Positions 8,017 to 15,279 of a stretch of DNA of 16,150 nucleotides are shown piece after piece. The notes under the pieces were generated by a model. That model saw only the letters and a list, made by a program, of their open reading frames with translations. It was not told where the DNA came from and made no database searches. The position numbers were made by a program, and so were the translations under genes. How positions within the stretch are numbered: the first letter of the stretch is position 1; each line of letters starts with the position of its first letter. Origin of the DNA: Caldifarciminota bacterium (GTDB taxonomy: Bacteria; WOR-3; Hydrothermia; UBA1063; CAJXJZ01); contig JALTEL010000643.1 in the NCBI GenBank assembly GCA_027073945.1, positions 1 through 16,150 of the forward strand. Direction: 5' to 3'.

Positions 8017-9211
8017 ATCTCACAGCCTCAACAGGAGAAAGCTTTGATGCTTTGATAGACGGTATTATAGTGGCAAGAAATACGATGGCAAGAGCAGAAA
8101 TTGTTATGATGAGAACGTCCTGGGTCTTCACTCTGACAGCTATGTGATTTATAAAGTACACATCAGGCGGGAGGTGTATGAATTGATACTTTGAGAGCAA
8201 ATAGCTCATTACAATACCAAAAATACCTCCAGATATTACACCTGTTCCACCAATGATAAAGCCTATCAGGCTGAAAATCTTTCTTATACTTGATTTTGTG
8301 TAACCTATAGTCCTTAATATACCGATTTCCCTTGTTTTCTCGAGTATCATCATCATCATAGTTGTTATAATGCCAAATGACGCAACAAGCACAATAAGTG
8401 ACAGGATAATGAACATTGTGAATTTCTCCAACTTAAGAGCTGCAAAAAGGCTTTTATTCATATCCATCCATGTTGTGGTGGTAAAAGGATAGCCCAATTT
8501 CCTCTCTATTTTCTTTGCCACAGCGCCTGCGCTCTCGGGCTTTTTAACATCAATCTCAATGCCTGATACACCATTTATCCCTGCTATTTTTTGTGCGGCT
8601 TTTATTGAAGTTAATATTAAGCTTGTATTGTAATCGTACATACCTGCATCAAAAACTCCCGCAACTACAAGCTTCTCGGATTTCAGTACTGTCCCGAATG
8701 GGGTTTGTTTTGCAGAGGTAGGAGAATAGAATTTCAAAGTATCCCCGGGAGAAGCACGCATTAAAGCAGCAAGATTAACTCCCAGCAAACAGGTGCTGTC
8801 GGATATTGCTCCCCTTCCCATAACAAAAGCAGAATCTATTGCATCTGGAATCCTGCGAATCCCTTTAACAATAATACCATCCGTATATTCTCCTTTAACA
8901 ACTATTGTTTTGGTAAGCACGTAAGGCTCGACAAATGAAACTCCGTTAAATTTAGTTGCAATATTCATAACAGAGTCGGGTGATACAATGGGCTCGTCAA
9001 AAAATTTCGTTAGCATAATATGTGGTGTCATACCTATTATTCTTTTTTTTAACTCCTGCTGGAAACCTGTCATAACTGCGATTACAATAATAAGAGCGGA
9101 TACACCGATGAAAACACCCGCAAAAGAAAAACCAAATAAGAATGCCAGAAAGCCTCTTTTTGCACTTTTTAAATACTGCTTAACAACGAAAAAATCAGAC
9201 TTACTCAACAA
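8009..9211 (-). CDS. lolC: Lipoprotein-releasing ABC permease LolC/LolE
   Basis: An inner-membrane permease of 400 residues in the LolC/LolE layout. A first span covers about 21-48 (GFLAFLFGFSFAGV followed by IVIAVMTGFQQEL, the typical LolC/E start). A large MacB-type periplasmic domain covers about 50-265. Three spans follow at about 266-292, 312-340 and 366-388, the second helix carrying the EKTREIGILRTIGY coupling region that contacts LolD. The C-terminus KASKLSPVEAVRYE is characteristic of FtsX-like permeases. Only one permease gene is present, so it may be a homodimer as in bacteria with a single LolF-like subunit. The start is TTG at 9211 with AGGA six bases upstream, inside the end of lysS. 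Confidence 0.9.
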   Translation of the reverse strand: MLSKSDFFVVKQYLKSAKRGFLAFLFGFSFAGVFIGVSALIIVIAVMTGFQQELKKRIIGMTPHIMLTKFFDEPIVSPDSVMNIATKFNGVSFVEPYVLTKTIVVKGEYTDGIIVKGIRRIPDAIDSAFVMGRGAISDSTCLLGVNLAALMRASPGDTLKFYSPTSAKQTPFGTVLKSEKLVVAGVFDAGMYDYNTSLILTSIKAAQKIAGINGVSGIEIDVKKPESAGAVAKKIERKLGYPFTTTTWMDMNKSLFAALKLEKFTMFIILSLIVLVASFGIITTMMMMILEKTREIGILRTIGYTKSSIRKIFSLIGFIIGGTGVISGGIFGIVMSYLLSKYQFIHLPPDVYFINHIAVRVKTQDVLIITISALAIVFLATIIPSIKASKLSPVEAVRYE

Positions 9212-10691
9212 TCTTTTTCCTGAGATTGGGGAAAATAATAACGTCTCTTATAGAATGTTGATTGAGCATCAGCATAATTATTCTGTCAATCCCAAAGCCT
9301 ATACCACCTGCAGGCGGCATGCCGTATTCAAGTGCATTTAAGAAATCCTCGTCGATGTCCGGCGGAATTTCTTCGTCTCCCGCTTTCCTCATTTTCACCT
9401 GCTTTTCAAGTCTTTCCCTCTGGTCAATAGGGTCATTTAACTCAGAAAAGGCATTGGCAATCTCCATACCTGCGACAAATAATTCAAACCTCTCCACCCT
9501 GCCATTTTCCTTTCTGTGTTTTTTGGCAAGAGGTGATATAGAAATAGGATGGTCCATTACAAAAGTCGGATTTTGTATGCGGTCTCCTATCATTCTATCA
9601 AAGAGTTTATCCATTAGTTTGTGCATGGGAAGTGACTGCCAGTTCACAACTCCATTCTTTTTGGCATCTTCTCTCAACTTCTTTTCATCTGCGGATAATA
9701 TATCATACCCTAACTTTTCATTCAAACTGTCAACATAATTCAACCTTGCAAAAGGTCTCTTAAATGAAATTTTCTTATCCTGATATTCTATTTCATATTT
9801 ATCATGTAAATCTCTTGCAATTTCTGAAAGCATTTCTTCGGTCAAAGCCATCATATCGTTATAGTCCCAGTAAGCTGCATAAGCTTCAAGGGCAAGGAAT
9901 TCCGGATAATGCAGCCTATCAATGCCTTCATTCCTGAAATCCCTTGAAAATTCAAAAACTTTTTCAAAGCCTCCAACAAGCAGTCTTTTTAAAAATAGCT
10001 CATCTGATATTCTCAGATAAAGTTTCTGCTTGAGTGTATTCGCCTCTGTTATGAAGGGAGCTGCGCTTGCTCCTCCGTAAATGGTTTGTAGAACCGGACT
10101 TTCAACTTCAAGAAAGCCCTGTTTGTTAAAAAACTCTCTTATTTTGTATATAATCTTTGTCCTGTTCCTGAACACCAGACTTACATCGCTGGACATTAAA
10201 AGGTCTAAGTATCTTTGTGCATACCGAAGCTCTTTGTCCTGCAACCCATGCCACTTTTCAGGCAGCGGACGCAAACCCTTTGCGAGAAAATACAGCCCGC
10301 CAACAAGTAACGTTGGTTCACCTGTTTTTGTTTTTATCAATGTACCTACTACGCCCACAAAATCACCTATATCACAAAAATTCCTGAAAAAGCTCACTGC
10401 CTCTACTTCTTCCCTATTATTAACCACTGCCTTACCCTTCTCAATTGCAATTTGAAGTGTACCTGAACCATCTTTGATGTCCGCAAATACAAGTTTCCCG
10501 AATATTCTCCGTGCAGTCACCCTGCCGGCATAACGAAATTCCCTCCCAATCAGTAAATCTGCATGCTCTTTGACATAAAGGGATTCTACATCCTTATCAA
10601 AATGATACGCATAGGGTCTAATACCCAGCTCTTTTAATTGCTCGATTTTGTCTTTTCTTACATCAAATTCACTCTTGCTTTTTTTCTCCAC
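9201..10691 (-). CDS. lysS: Lysyl-tRNA synthetase, class II
   Basis: Charges tRNA-Lys with lysine in the cytoplasm. The protein is 496 residues from the GTG start, a normal length. An N-terminal OB-fold anticodon-binding domain spans about 45-150 (YAGRVTARRIFGKLVFADI). The class II core follows: motif 2 FRNEGIDR (252-259) and motif 3 GIGFGIDRIIML (about 463-474). The C-terminal FELFVAGMEIANAFSELNDP is hallmark LysRS. The usual ARPF.THHN block before motif 2 reads AAPF and TEAN here (206-218), and HNPEF reads HYPEF (261-265), so this is a divergent LysRS. The frame opens 19 codons earlier at 10748, but GTG 10691 has a perfect AGGAG six bases upstream. Confidence 0.95.
   Translation of the reverse strand: MEKKSKSEFDVRKDKIEQLKELGIRPYAYHFDKDVESLYVKEHADLLIGREFRYAGRVTARRIFGKLVFADIKDGSGTLQIAIEKGKAVVNNREEVEAVSFFRNFCDIGDFVGVVGTLIKTKTGEPTLLVGGLYFLAKGLRPLPEKWHGLQDKELRYAQRYLDLLMSSDVSLVFRNRTKIIYKIREFFNKQGFLEVESPVLQTIYGGASAAPFITEANTLKQKLYLRISDELFLKRLLVGGFEKVFEFSRDFRNEGIDRLHYPEFLALEAYAAYWDYNDMMALTEEMLSEIARDLHDKYEIEYQDKKISFKRPFARLNYVDSLNEKLGYDILSADEKKLREDAKKNGVVNWQSLPMHKLMDKLFDRMIGDRIQNPTFVMDHPISISPLAKKHRKENGRVERFELFVAGMEIANAFSELNDPIDQRERLEKQVKMRKAGDEEIPPDIDEDFLNALEYGMPPAGGIGFGIDRIIMLMLNQHSIRDVIIFPNLRKKIVE
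9218..9221 (-). promoter_or_regulatory. Ribosome binding site deciding the TTG start of lolC
   Basis: AGGA on the minus strand, six bases before the TTG at 9211-9209, inside the last codons of lysS. It supports TTG as a real start in this genome. Confidence 0.6.
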
Positions 10692-11007
10692 TCCTATCTC
10701 CTGTATTATTTTCAAGTATCCTCTTATTTTCTTCCAGCTTTTTCTCAAGTTCCTTTATTTCGTTGAAGAGCTTTTCAATTGTTTCATTCTTTGCAATATT
10801 CCCTTTTTCTTTCAACTGGCAGACGACTTCATCTCCAATTTTTGCAAGATTTTTTGTTATCTCGCGCTCTGTTTTGGCAAGGTCAAGTTTGATTGTAGCT
10901 ATTGCTGCCTGCTCCTTGGTCTTTTGAGCAGCTTCTCTGGCAAGCTCCAGAGCAGTGTCCGTCATCTTTTCAAAGTTTATCTTTACTTTATCCCATAACG
11001 TTGGCAT
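10669..11007 (-). CDS. Small coiled-coil protein of unknown function, first gene of the lysS-lol-glycan operon
   Basis: A 112-residue, highly charged, almost wholly helical protein. Long helices at about 3-60 and 68-98 carry Lys/Glu heptads (TEREITKNLAKIGDEVV and IEKLFNEIKELEKKLEENK), so it probably forms a coiled-coil dimer or hairpin. There is one cysteine and no signal peptide. I do not recognise the family; it recalls phasin-like or apolipoprotein-like small helical proteins, but that is only a resemblance. It has the best ribosome binding site in the window (AGGAGGT, five bases before ATG) behind a perfect TATAAT, so it should be well expressed. It overlaps lysS by 23 bases. Confidence 0.75.
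   Translation of the reverse strand: MPTLWDKVKINFEKMTDTALELAREAAQKTKEQAAIATIKLDLAKTEREITKNLAKIGDEVVCQLKEKGNIAKNETIEKLFNEIKELEKKLEENKRILENNTGDRSGEKKQE
10698..10702 (-). promoter_or_regulatory. Ribosome binding site deciding the GTG start of lysS
   Basis: A full AGGAG on the minus strand, six bases before GTG at 10691. It lies within the last codons of the coiled-coil gene, so lysS translation is probably coupled to that gene. Confidence 0.75.
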
Positions 11008-11012
11008 ACTAC

Positions 11013-11058
11013 ACCTCCTGTTATATTTATATTATAATGCAAGAACACTGTAAGCCAA
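11013..11058 (-). promoter_or_regulatory. Operon promoter and strong ribosome binding site
   Basis: On the minus strand, TTGGCT (11058-11053) and a perfect TATAAT (11036-11031) lie 16 bases apart. The expected start is near 11024, followed at once by AGGAGGT (11019-11013) and ATG at 11007. The leader is therefore about 17 bases. This is the only clear promoter for the seven genes down to 4163. Confidence 0.7.
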
Positions 11059-11121
11059 AGCCTCTGTGAGAAATCGCTTCGCTAAAAATCCGTTTCATGC
11101 AGGCTTTATCTTGGTAAAGCC
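11057..11121 (-). other. Competing short inverted repeats between two genes
   Basis: On the minus-strand transcript, GGCTTTA (11121-11115) can pair with TAAAGCC (11108-11102), giving a seven-base stem with a six-base loop that spans the DUF6512-like gene's stop. The second arm extended by one base, AAAGCCT, can instead pair with AGGCTTT (11063-11057) across 37 bases. No U-run follows the first hairpin, so it is a poor intrinsic terminator. The distal arm overlaps the -35 of the operon promoter. A regulatory role is possible but unproven. Confidence 0.25.
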
Positions 11122-11630
11122 AAAGGATTAACAAATATATCTATCCAGGGTAATTTATAGGTAAAATAGACAAAAATCACTCCAGAAACAACAAAAAGTG
11201 ATATAAGAATTGATTTTGTTTTACCCTTAAACTGTCTTATTTCTGTCTCCTTTTCGATCTGTGCCACAAACAGTCCGGACAAATATGTTGCAAATAACGC
11301 CCATATTAAATCAATCACGGGAGATTTTATCCTGCCCCAAAAAGCAGGTGCCAGATACCATATCAATGCAATAATATAAGGGATTATGATTGCAGAAAGA
11401 ATACGGGAGTACCAGAAATTTTTAATTTTCTGCCTCGTACTCTTTTTGAGTATGAACCTTTCTATTATACTGAGCAATATGTAACCCCAGAATGCCATTT
11501 TAAGGTGCTGAAATACAGATTCATTTATGCCGCAGAAAGGCTTTAAAATTGCCAGTCCCGTGAGTTCATATCCAAAATGAAAAACACCAAATGCGAGCAA
11601 GAATAAAAAAGCTTTCAGAAAAATATTCAT
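11106..11630 (-). CDS. DUF6512-like small membrane protein
   Basis: A 174-residue inner-membrane protein with about five hydrophobic spans (residues 4-25, 43-58, about 78-97, 104-122 and 138-158). The motif INESVFQHLKMAFWG (35-49) closely matches the NESVWEHLKL pattern I associate with DUF6512 proteins. The NPLALPR tail also fits, as members often end in a proline-rich segment. No function is known for the family. The gene stands apart from the operon downstream and is divergent from the nuclease-like gene. A weak GGAG lies 11 bases before the ATG, and a TATAAA ends five bases before it, so initiation could be leaderless. Confidence 0.7.
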   Translation of the reverse strand: MNIFLKAFLFLLAFGVFHFGYELTGLAILKPFCGINESVFQHLKMAFWGYILLSIIERFILKKSTRQKIKNFWYSRILSAIIIPYIIALIWYLAPAFWGRIKSPVIDLIWALFATYLSGLFVAQIEKETEIRQFKGKTKSILISLFVVSGVIFVYFTYKLPWIDIFVNPLALPR

Positions 11631-11635
11631 AGTTC

Positions 11636-11641
11636 TTTATA
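11636..11641 (-). promoter_or_regulatory. Possible -10 element of the DUF6512-like gene
   Basis: TATAAA on the minus strand ends five bases before the ATG at 11630, a spacing like that of the other leaderless promoters here. No -35 hexamer is recognisable at 16-19 bases, so the call is weak. Confidence 0.3.
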
Positions 11642-11759
11642 CTCCATAAGTAATTACACTGCTTTTTCCATAATGCAAAAACAATTTTTAATATTATAGT
11701 TCATTAAAGATGTTCATTCAAATATCCGATGTATCCAACAGAGGTATGGTATTCTGTCT

Positions 11760-11787
11760 TTGCGTTACTTACAATATTGTGTATAAT
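11760..11787 (+). promoter_or_regulatory. Promoter of the nuclease-like gene, leaderless mRNA
   Basis: TTGCGT (11760-11765) and a perfect TATAAT (11782-11787) lie 16 bases apart. Exactly seven bases separate the -10 from ATG 11795, so transcription should begin at or next to the start codon. The position argues against the upstream in-frame ATG at 11729. Confidence 0.6.
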
Positions 11788-11794
11788 AAAAGAC

Positions 11795-12517
11795 ATGTGT
11801 AGTCCACTGTCCAGAATTTACAAACTTTTAAAAACAATTATCCATCCGAAGCAGTCTTACAAACCAGACATTGCAGCAATTGAAACGGAACTTAAAAAAC
11901 GCTGGGATTTCCCATATACATGGGGCAGGAAACAAAACGATAAATGGGATTCTTTTACCAATTTTATCTATGACATTGACAAATTTGATATCCTTATTGA
12001 TACAGTGAAAATTACATACATGAGAATGCAGTCTCCCAACATATCTTACGACGACTTTCTGGACTATACCCTGAACAGATGGTATAATTACTGGTCAGCC
12101 CTTGCAATTGAGAGCATCTTCTGCTCAATGCCCGGTGTAATGCCCAACAAAAATAAAAAAGATAAGTTTGTTGATTTTACTGTAAACAACATAAGTTTTG
12201 ATCATAAGAGCTCTGTTTTCCCTGCAGCGTATCCAGGGAATATAGATTATGCGATGCACAATCCGTCAGACATAATAAAATGGCTCTACAAAAATCAAAG
12301 CCAGGGGCACAGGATGCACCTGCATAACAGGCTGTTTGTAATTATGTATGCAAAAAACAGAATGCACTGGAGGTTAAAGGCCGAAATCGCATACATCGGT
12401 AAATTTATTCGTCAGTATATCAATGAATTTAATCCCGAGAAACTGCATAAAATCCATTTTCAGAACAACAGAACAGCTCTTTCGGACATTATTTGGGTTG
12501 TAAAAGACACTATCTAA
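11795..12517 (+). CDS. Putative PD-(D/E)XK-type nuclease, family not recognised
   Basis: A 240-residue soluble protein. Its centre has the residue order of PD-(D/E)XK nucleases: a helix with a glutamate (ALAIES, E106), then KFVDF (D127), then a strand ending FDHKSS (D136, K138), which gives E-x20-D-x8-D-x-K. A basic, conserved-looking stretch follows (KNQSQGHRMHLHNRLFVIMY), which in nucleases could hold phosphate-binding residues. I recognise no exact family, and the assignment is from pattern alone. The frame opens 22 codons earlier at 11729, where translation would give a hydrophobic start, but that segment contains the promoter. It converges on the Rad50-like gene with a five-base gap and no terminator. 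A restriction or repair role is inference. Confidence 0.55.
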   Translation: MCSPLSRIYKLLKTIIHPKQSYKPDIAAIETELKKRWDFPYTWGRKQNDKWDSFTNFIYDIDKFDILIDTVKITYMRMQSPNISYDDFLDYTLNRWYNYWSALAIESIFCSMPGVMPNKNKKDKFVDFTVNNISFDHKSSVFPAAYPGNIDYAMHNPSDIIKWLYKNQSQGHRMHLHNRLFVIMYAKNRMHWRLKAEIAYIGKFIRQYINEFNPEKLHKIHFQNNRTALSDIIWVVKDTI

Positions 12518-12522
12518 TAATA

Positions 12523-15279
12523 CTAAAAATCTCGTGCCTTTGCACTAAAAAGTATTATCTGCCACCCACTGCGGGTCAAATCCTTCAGGATTTTCCTTGT
12601 ATTCGCTTCACGTTGTGCATCTGAATATGCGAATGGTTCATCAAGCAACAAAAAGGCCTTGCGGTCTCCAAGGAATTTGCTTATAAAAGCAAGTCTTATG
12701 GAAAGCAGAAGTTGGGTTTTCGTACCATCAGATAACTCAGAAAACCCGAATGTATTCCCGTATTTATCTTCAACCTGCCATGAAGTCTTAAAGTCTTCAC
12801 TTTCTAAAAATATGGTTCCTTCTGTGAGTCTGGCAAGCCCGTACTTATGCGCTGTTATCCTTGAAAAATATTTTCCGCTTTCATCTTCTATTCCATTCAG
12901 ATAAGTCTGCTCGAGCGTCTCTCTCAATCTCAAGACAGCAGCTTTTGCCACCCTCATCATCTTCTCCATTTTCTGCATGTTTTGATACTTCCTCTCAACC
13001 TCAAGCAATTTTTTACGCTTTTGCTTCAATTTGCCCACATCTGGAACATTGCTGAGCATTACATTGAGCTCCGCAACTTCAATTTCCATTCTTTTCAGAG
13101 AATCGCTGATGTCGGAGATTTTATCCCTTAACGAAACGAGCTCTGCTTCAATATCAATGCTTTTAGCGTCTTTGTATTTTTTTACAACTCCATATGGAAT
13201 TTTATCAACATCATCGTCAACATTCGGAAGTTCTTGTAGTTTTGCTTTAATATCTTCATGTTCCTTTTCCGCTGTTTGTATCACCTGCTTAAGAGCTCCC
13301 TGTACTTCAAAATTTTCTTTCTTCCATTTTTCTATTTCATCAAGTCTTTTTTCCAGATCGATTATTTCATCTTGAATATTTTTAACATTAAGTGCGAACT
13401 TACTCATTTCCTCAAGTTCTCTGTTTAATTTTTCAATCTCTTTTCGCAGTTCGGAATCGTTAATATTGTTAAATTCATCTTTCAAACTATCAATCTCACG
13501 TTTGGCATTTTTTATATTGGAATCATGCTCCCCTATTTTCTTTGAAATGTTATTTACTTTATTCTGGGCATCATTCTTTTCCAACTCAATCTTTTTTTGT
13601 TTATCTCTGTATATTTTCAAATCCTGGCCAAGTTGCTTTATCTCCTGAAGCTGCTTTGAGAGCGCTGACTTTTCCCTTTCAAGTTCAGGGACTTCAAGCA
13701 TTCCAAGCTGATATTCTATCTTTTCAAGCTCTTTCATGTCCTTTATAATTTGCTCTAACGTACTGACATGCTGAAAAGCTGCTATAAATTGAACAAGACT
13801 GTCTTTTGTGCTTTTTATATTGCTCTTTGCATAAACAATTGCATTGAAATTCTGCGCTTTAATATCAAGCTCCCCCTTAAATTCAAGAGTCTGACCTTTC
13901 TTTAATGTCTTACTGTTAGCTGTCACACTCCCCTTTTTAACATAAATGGCAGCATCAGTACTCTTCTCCATCTTCAAAAGTGCCTGCCAGTTGGAAAAAG
14001 CTTTCTCCAATTCAGATACATTCCATTTTTCATACTTTTTCAGTGCATTTTTCAACTGTATATAAGTATTTTCAAGCTTACCCGCATGAGAAAGTTTTTC
14101 ATTGACTTTTGCAAGCTTCAGAGACACACTCTTGAGTTCTTTTTGAGATTTCTCAGCTATTTCCACCCTGGTTGTTATCTTATTATATTGATCTTCAAGT
14201 TTTTTATAATTTCTCCTTGCATCCTTATATGTCTGCATGATTTTTGAGTACGCATTTACATGTTTCTCGAGTTTTACCTCGTTTTGTTTTATTAACTCTG
14301 CTATCCTATTTTTTCTCACTATATGCTCATTTATAGATTTTTTTAATTTCTCTATTTCATGTTTTCGTTTTTCAGCATTCAATGCCCTTGTCATCTGAAT
14401 TTTCTTTTTATCTTTTTCTGCATTCAGTAAATTCCTTTTTTCTTCAAGCTCTGCTGCCTTACTTTTACTCTGTTCAAATTTACTTTTGCTATCATCTATT
14501 TCCTTACAAAGAGCCTGCTTTTTCTCAAGAAGCTCATGTTTCCTTTTGTATTTTACAAGTACATCAAGATATGCATACAGTTTATTTGCCTCATCAAGCT
14601 TTTTTTTCTTTTCCTCCAGCTTATGTGTCAAATCATCTGCTTTATGTTTATTATCGGAAAAAGTTGCAATTTCACCCTCGAGCTCAGATATCAAACTCCG
14701 CAGTTCATCTTTCTCGTTTTTAAATTCACTAAATTTATACTTTAACAGGCTCTGTTTGAAACCTTGTTTATCTTTGAGCAGTAAATCCCCCAGAATTCTG
14801 TGCAGTCCATTTAGCCTATCAACCTTTAAAATATCCCTTGTGAATTTCTTAAAATCACGAGAATCCGTTGCAATTGAAAGGTCCCTCTCCCTTAACACTA
14901 AAAGCATTGGAACAACAACATGGAAAAATCCATAACCATGTCGCTTGAAAAACTCTTTTATTTTCTTTTCATCCGTTAAGTAAGTCCCATCTTTTCCCTT
15001 CAGGGTAATACTATTATCCTGAGCATTTGCAATAAGCATAAATTCTAAATTTTCCGGGGTCTGGAACTCAACCTCCACAACCGGATTCTTATCAATGCCT
15101 CTTGTTGCCTTATTGCCCATAACAGACGGCTTTAATGAAAATGCATCTTGTATAGCCTCTATTATAGTACTTTTCCCATATTCATTTGGCTCTTTTATTT
15201 CGTTGAAGCCTTTATCAAAATCAAAAGCCTTATCTTCGTGTATTCTGTAATTTATAAGATGAACCCTCTTTAATATCAA
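12523..15279 (-). CDS. Rad50/SbcC-like ATPase without zinc hook
   Basis: An SMC-type ATPase of 918 residues, expected to pair with the Mre11-like phosphoesterase encoded just upstream and to act on DNA ends. The N-terminal P-loop reads EPNEYGKST (30-38, lysine K36); the first glycine of the GxxxxGKS/T motif is glutamate. Long Lys/Glu-rich coiled coils cover about 180-430 and 500-775. Between them, at about 440-487, is a beta-rich segment (AIYVKKGSV, TLEFKGELDIKAQ, FNAIVYAK) in place of a CxxC zinc hook; the whole protein seems to have a single cysteine. The C-terminal lobe has the signature LSDGT (849-853), Walker B FLLLDEP (876-882) and IILFSAK where an H-loop is expected. It resembles the YhaN and AAA_23/27 branch. 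The TTG start overlaps the upstream stop as TTGA. Confidence 0.88.
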   Translation of the reverse strand: MILKRVHLINYRIHEDKAFDFDKGFNEIKEPNEYGKSTIIEAIQDAFSLKPSVMGNKATRGIDKNPVVEVEFQTPENLEFMLIANAQDNSITLKGKDGTYLTDEKKIKEFFKRHGYGFFHVVVPMLLVLRERDLSIATDSRDFKKFTRDILKVDRLNGLHRILGDLLLKDKQGFKQSLLKYKFSEFKNEKDELRSLISELEGEIATFSDNKHKADDLTHKLEEKKKKLDEANKLYAYLDVLVKYKRKHELLEKKQALCKEIDDSKSKFEQSKSKAAELEEKRNLLNAEKDKKKIQMTRALNAEKRKHEIEKLKKSINEHIVRKNRIAELIKQNEVKLEKHVNAYSKIMQTYKDARRNYKKLEDQYNKITTRVEIAEKSQKELKSVSLKLAKVNEKLSHAGKLENTYIQLKNALKKYEKWNVSELEKAFSNWQALLKMEKSTDAAIYVKKGSVTANSKTLKKGQTLEFKGELDIKAQNFNAIVYAKSNIKSTKDSLVQFIAAFQHVSTLEQIIKDMKELEKIEYQLGMLEVPELEREKSALSKQLQEIKQLGQDLKIYRDKQKKIELEKNDAQNKVNNISKKIGEHDSNIKNAKREIDSLKDEFNNINDSELRKEIEKLNRELEEMSKFALNVKNIQDEIIDLEKRLDEIEKWKKENFEVQGALKQVIQTAEKEHEDIKAKLQELPNVDDDVDKIPYGVVKKYKDAKSIDIEAELVSLRDKISDISDSLKRMEIEVAELNVMLSNVPDVGKLKQKRKKLLEVERKYQNMQKMEKMMRVAKAAVLRLRETLEQTYLNGIEDESGKYFSRITAHKYGLARLTEGTIFLESEDFKTSWQVEDKYGNTFGFSELSDGTKTQLLLSIRLAFISKFLGDRKAFLLLDEPFAYSDAQREANTRKILKDLTRSGWQIILFSAKARDF

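Noticed and set aside
9262..9738. Plus-strand open frame of 158 codons
   Set aside because: It lies wholly antisense to the conserved lysS catalytic region, is rich in Ser/Ile/Leu as antisense frames usually are, and has no promoter or ribosome binding site.
11102..11121. Intrinsic terminator of the DUF6512-like gene
   Set aside because: The seven-base stem is not followed by a U-run and begins inside the coding sequence.
11729..11794. Hydrophobic N-terminal anchor on the nuclease-like protein
   Set aside because: The 22 codons contain a TTGCGT-16-TATAAT promoter whose start falls at ATG 11795, so the apparent membrane segment is probably untranslated DNA. A second, upstream start cannot be fully excluded.
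14486..14935. Plus-strand open frame of 149 codons, very serine-rich
   Set aside because: It is the mirror of the Lys/Glu-rich coiled coil of the Rad50-like gene; Glu/Lys codons read backwards give Ser, Phe and Leu.
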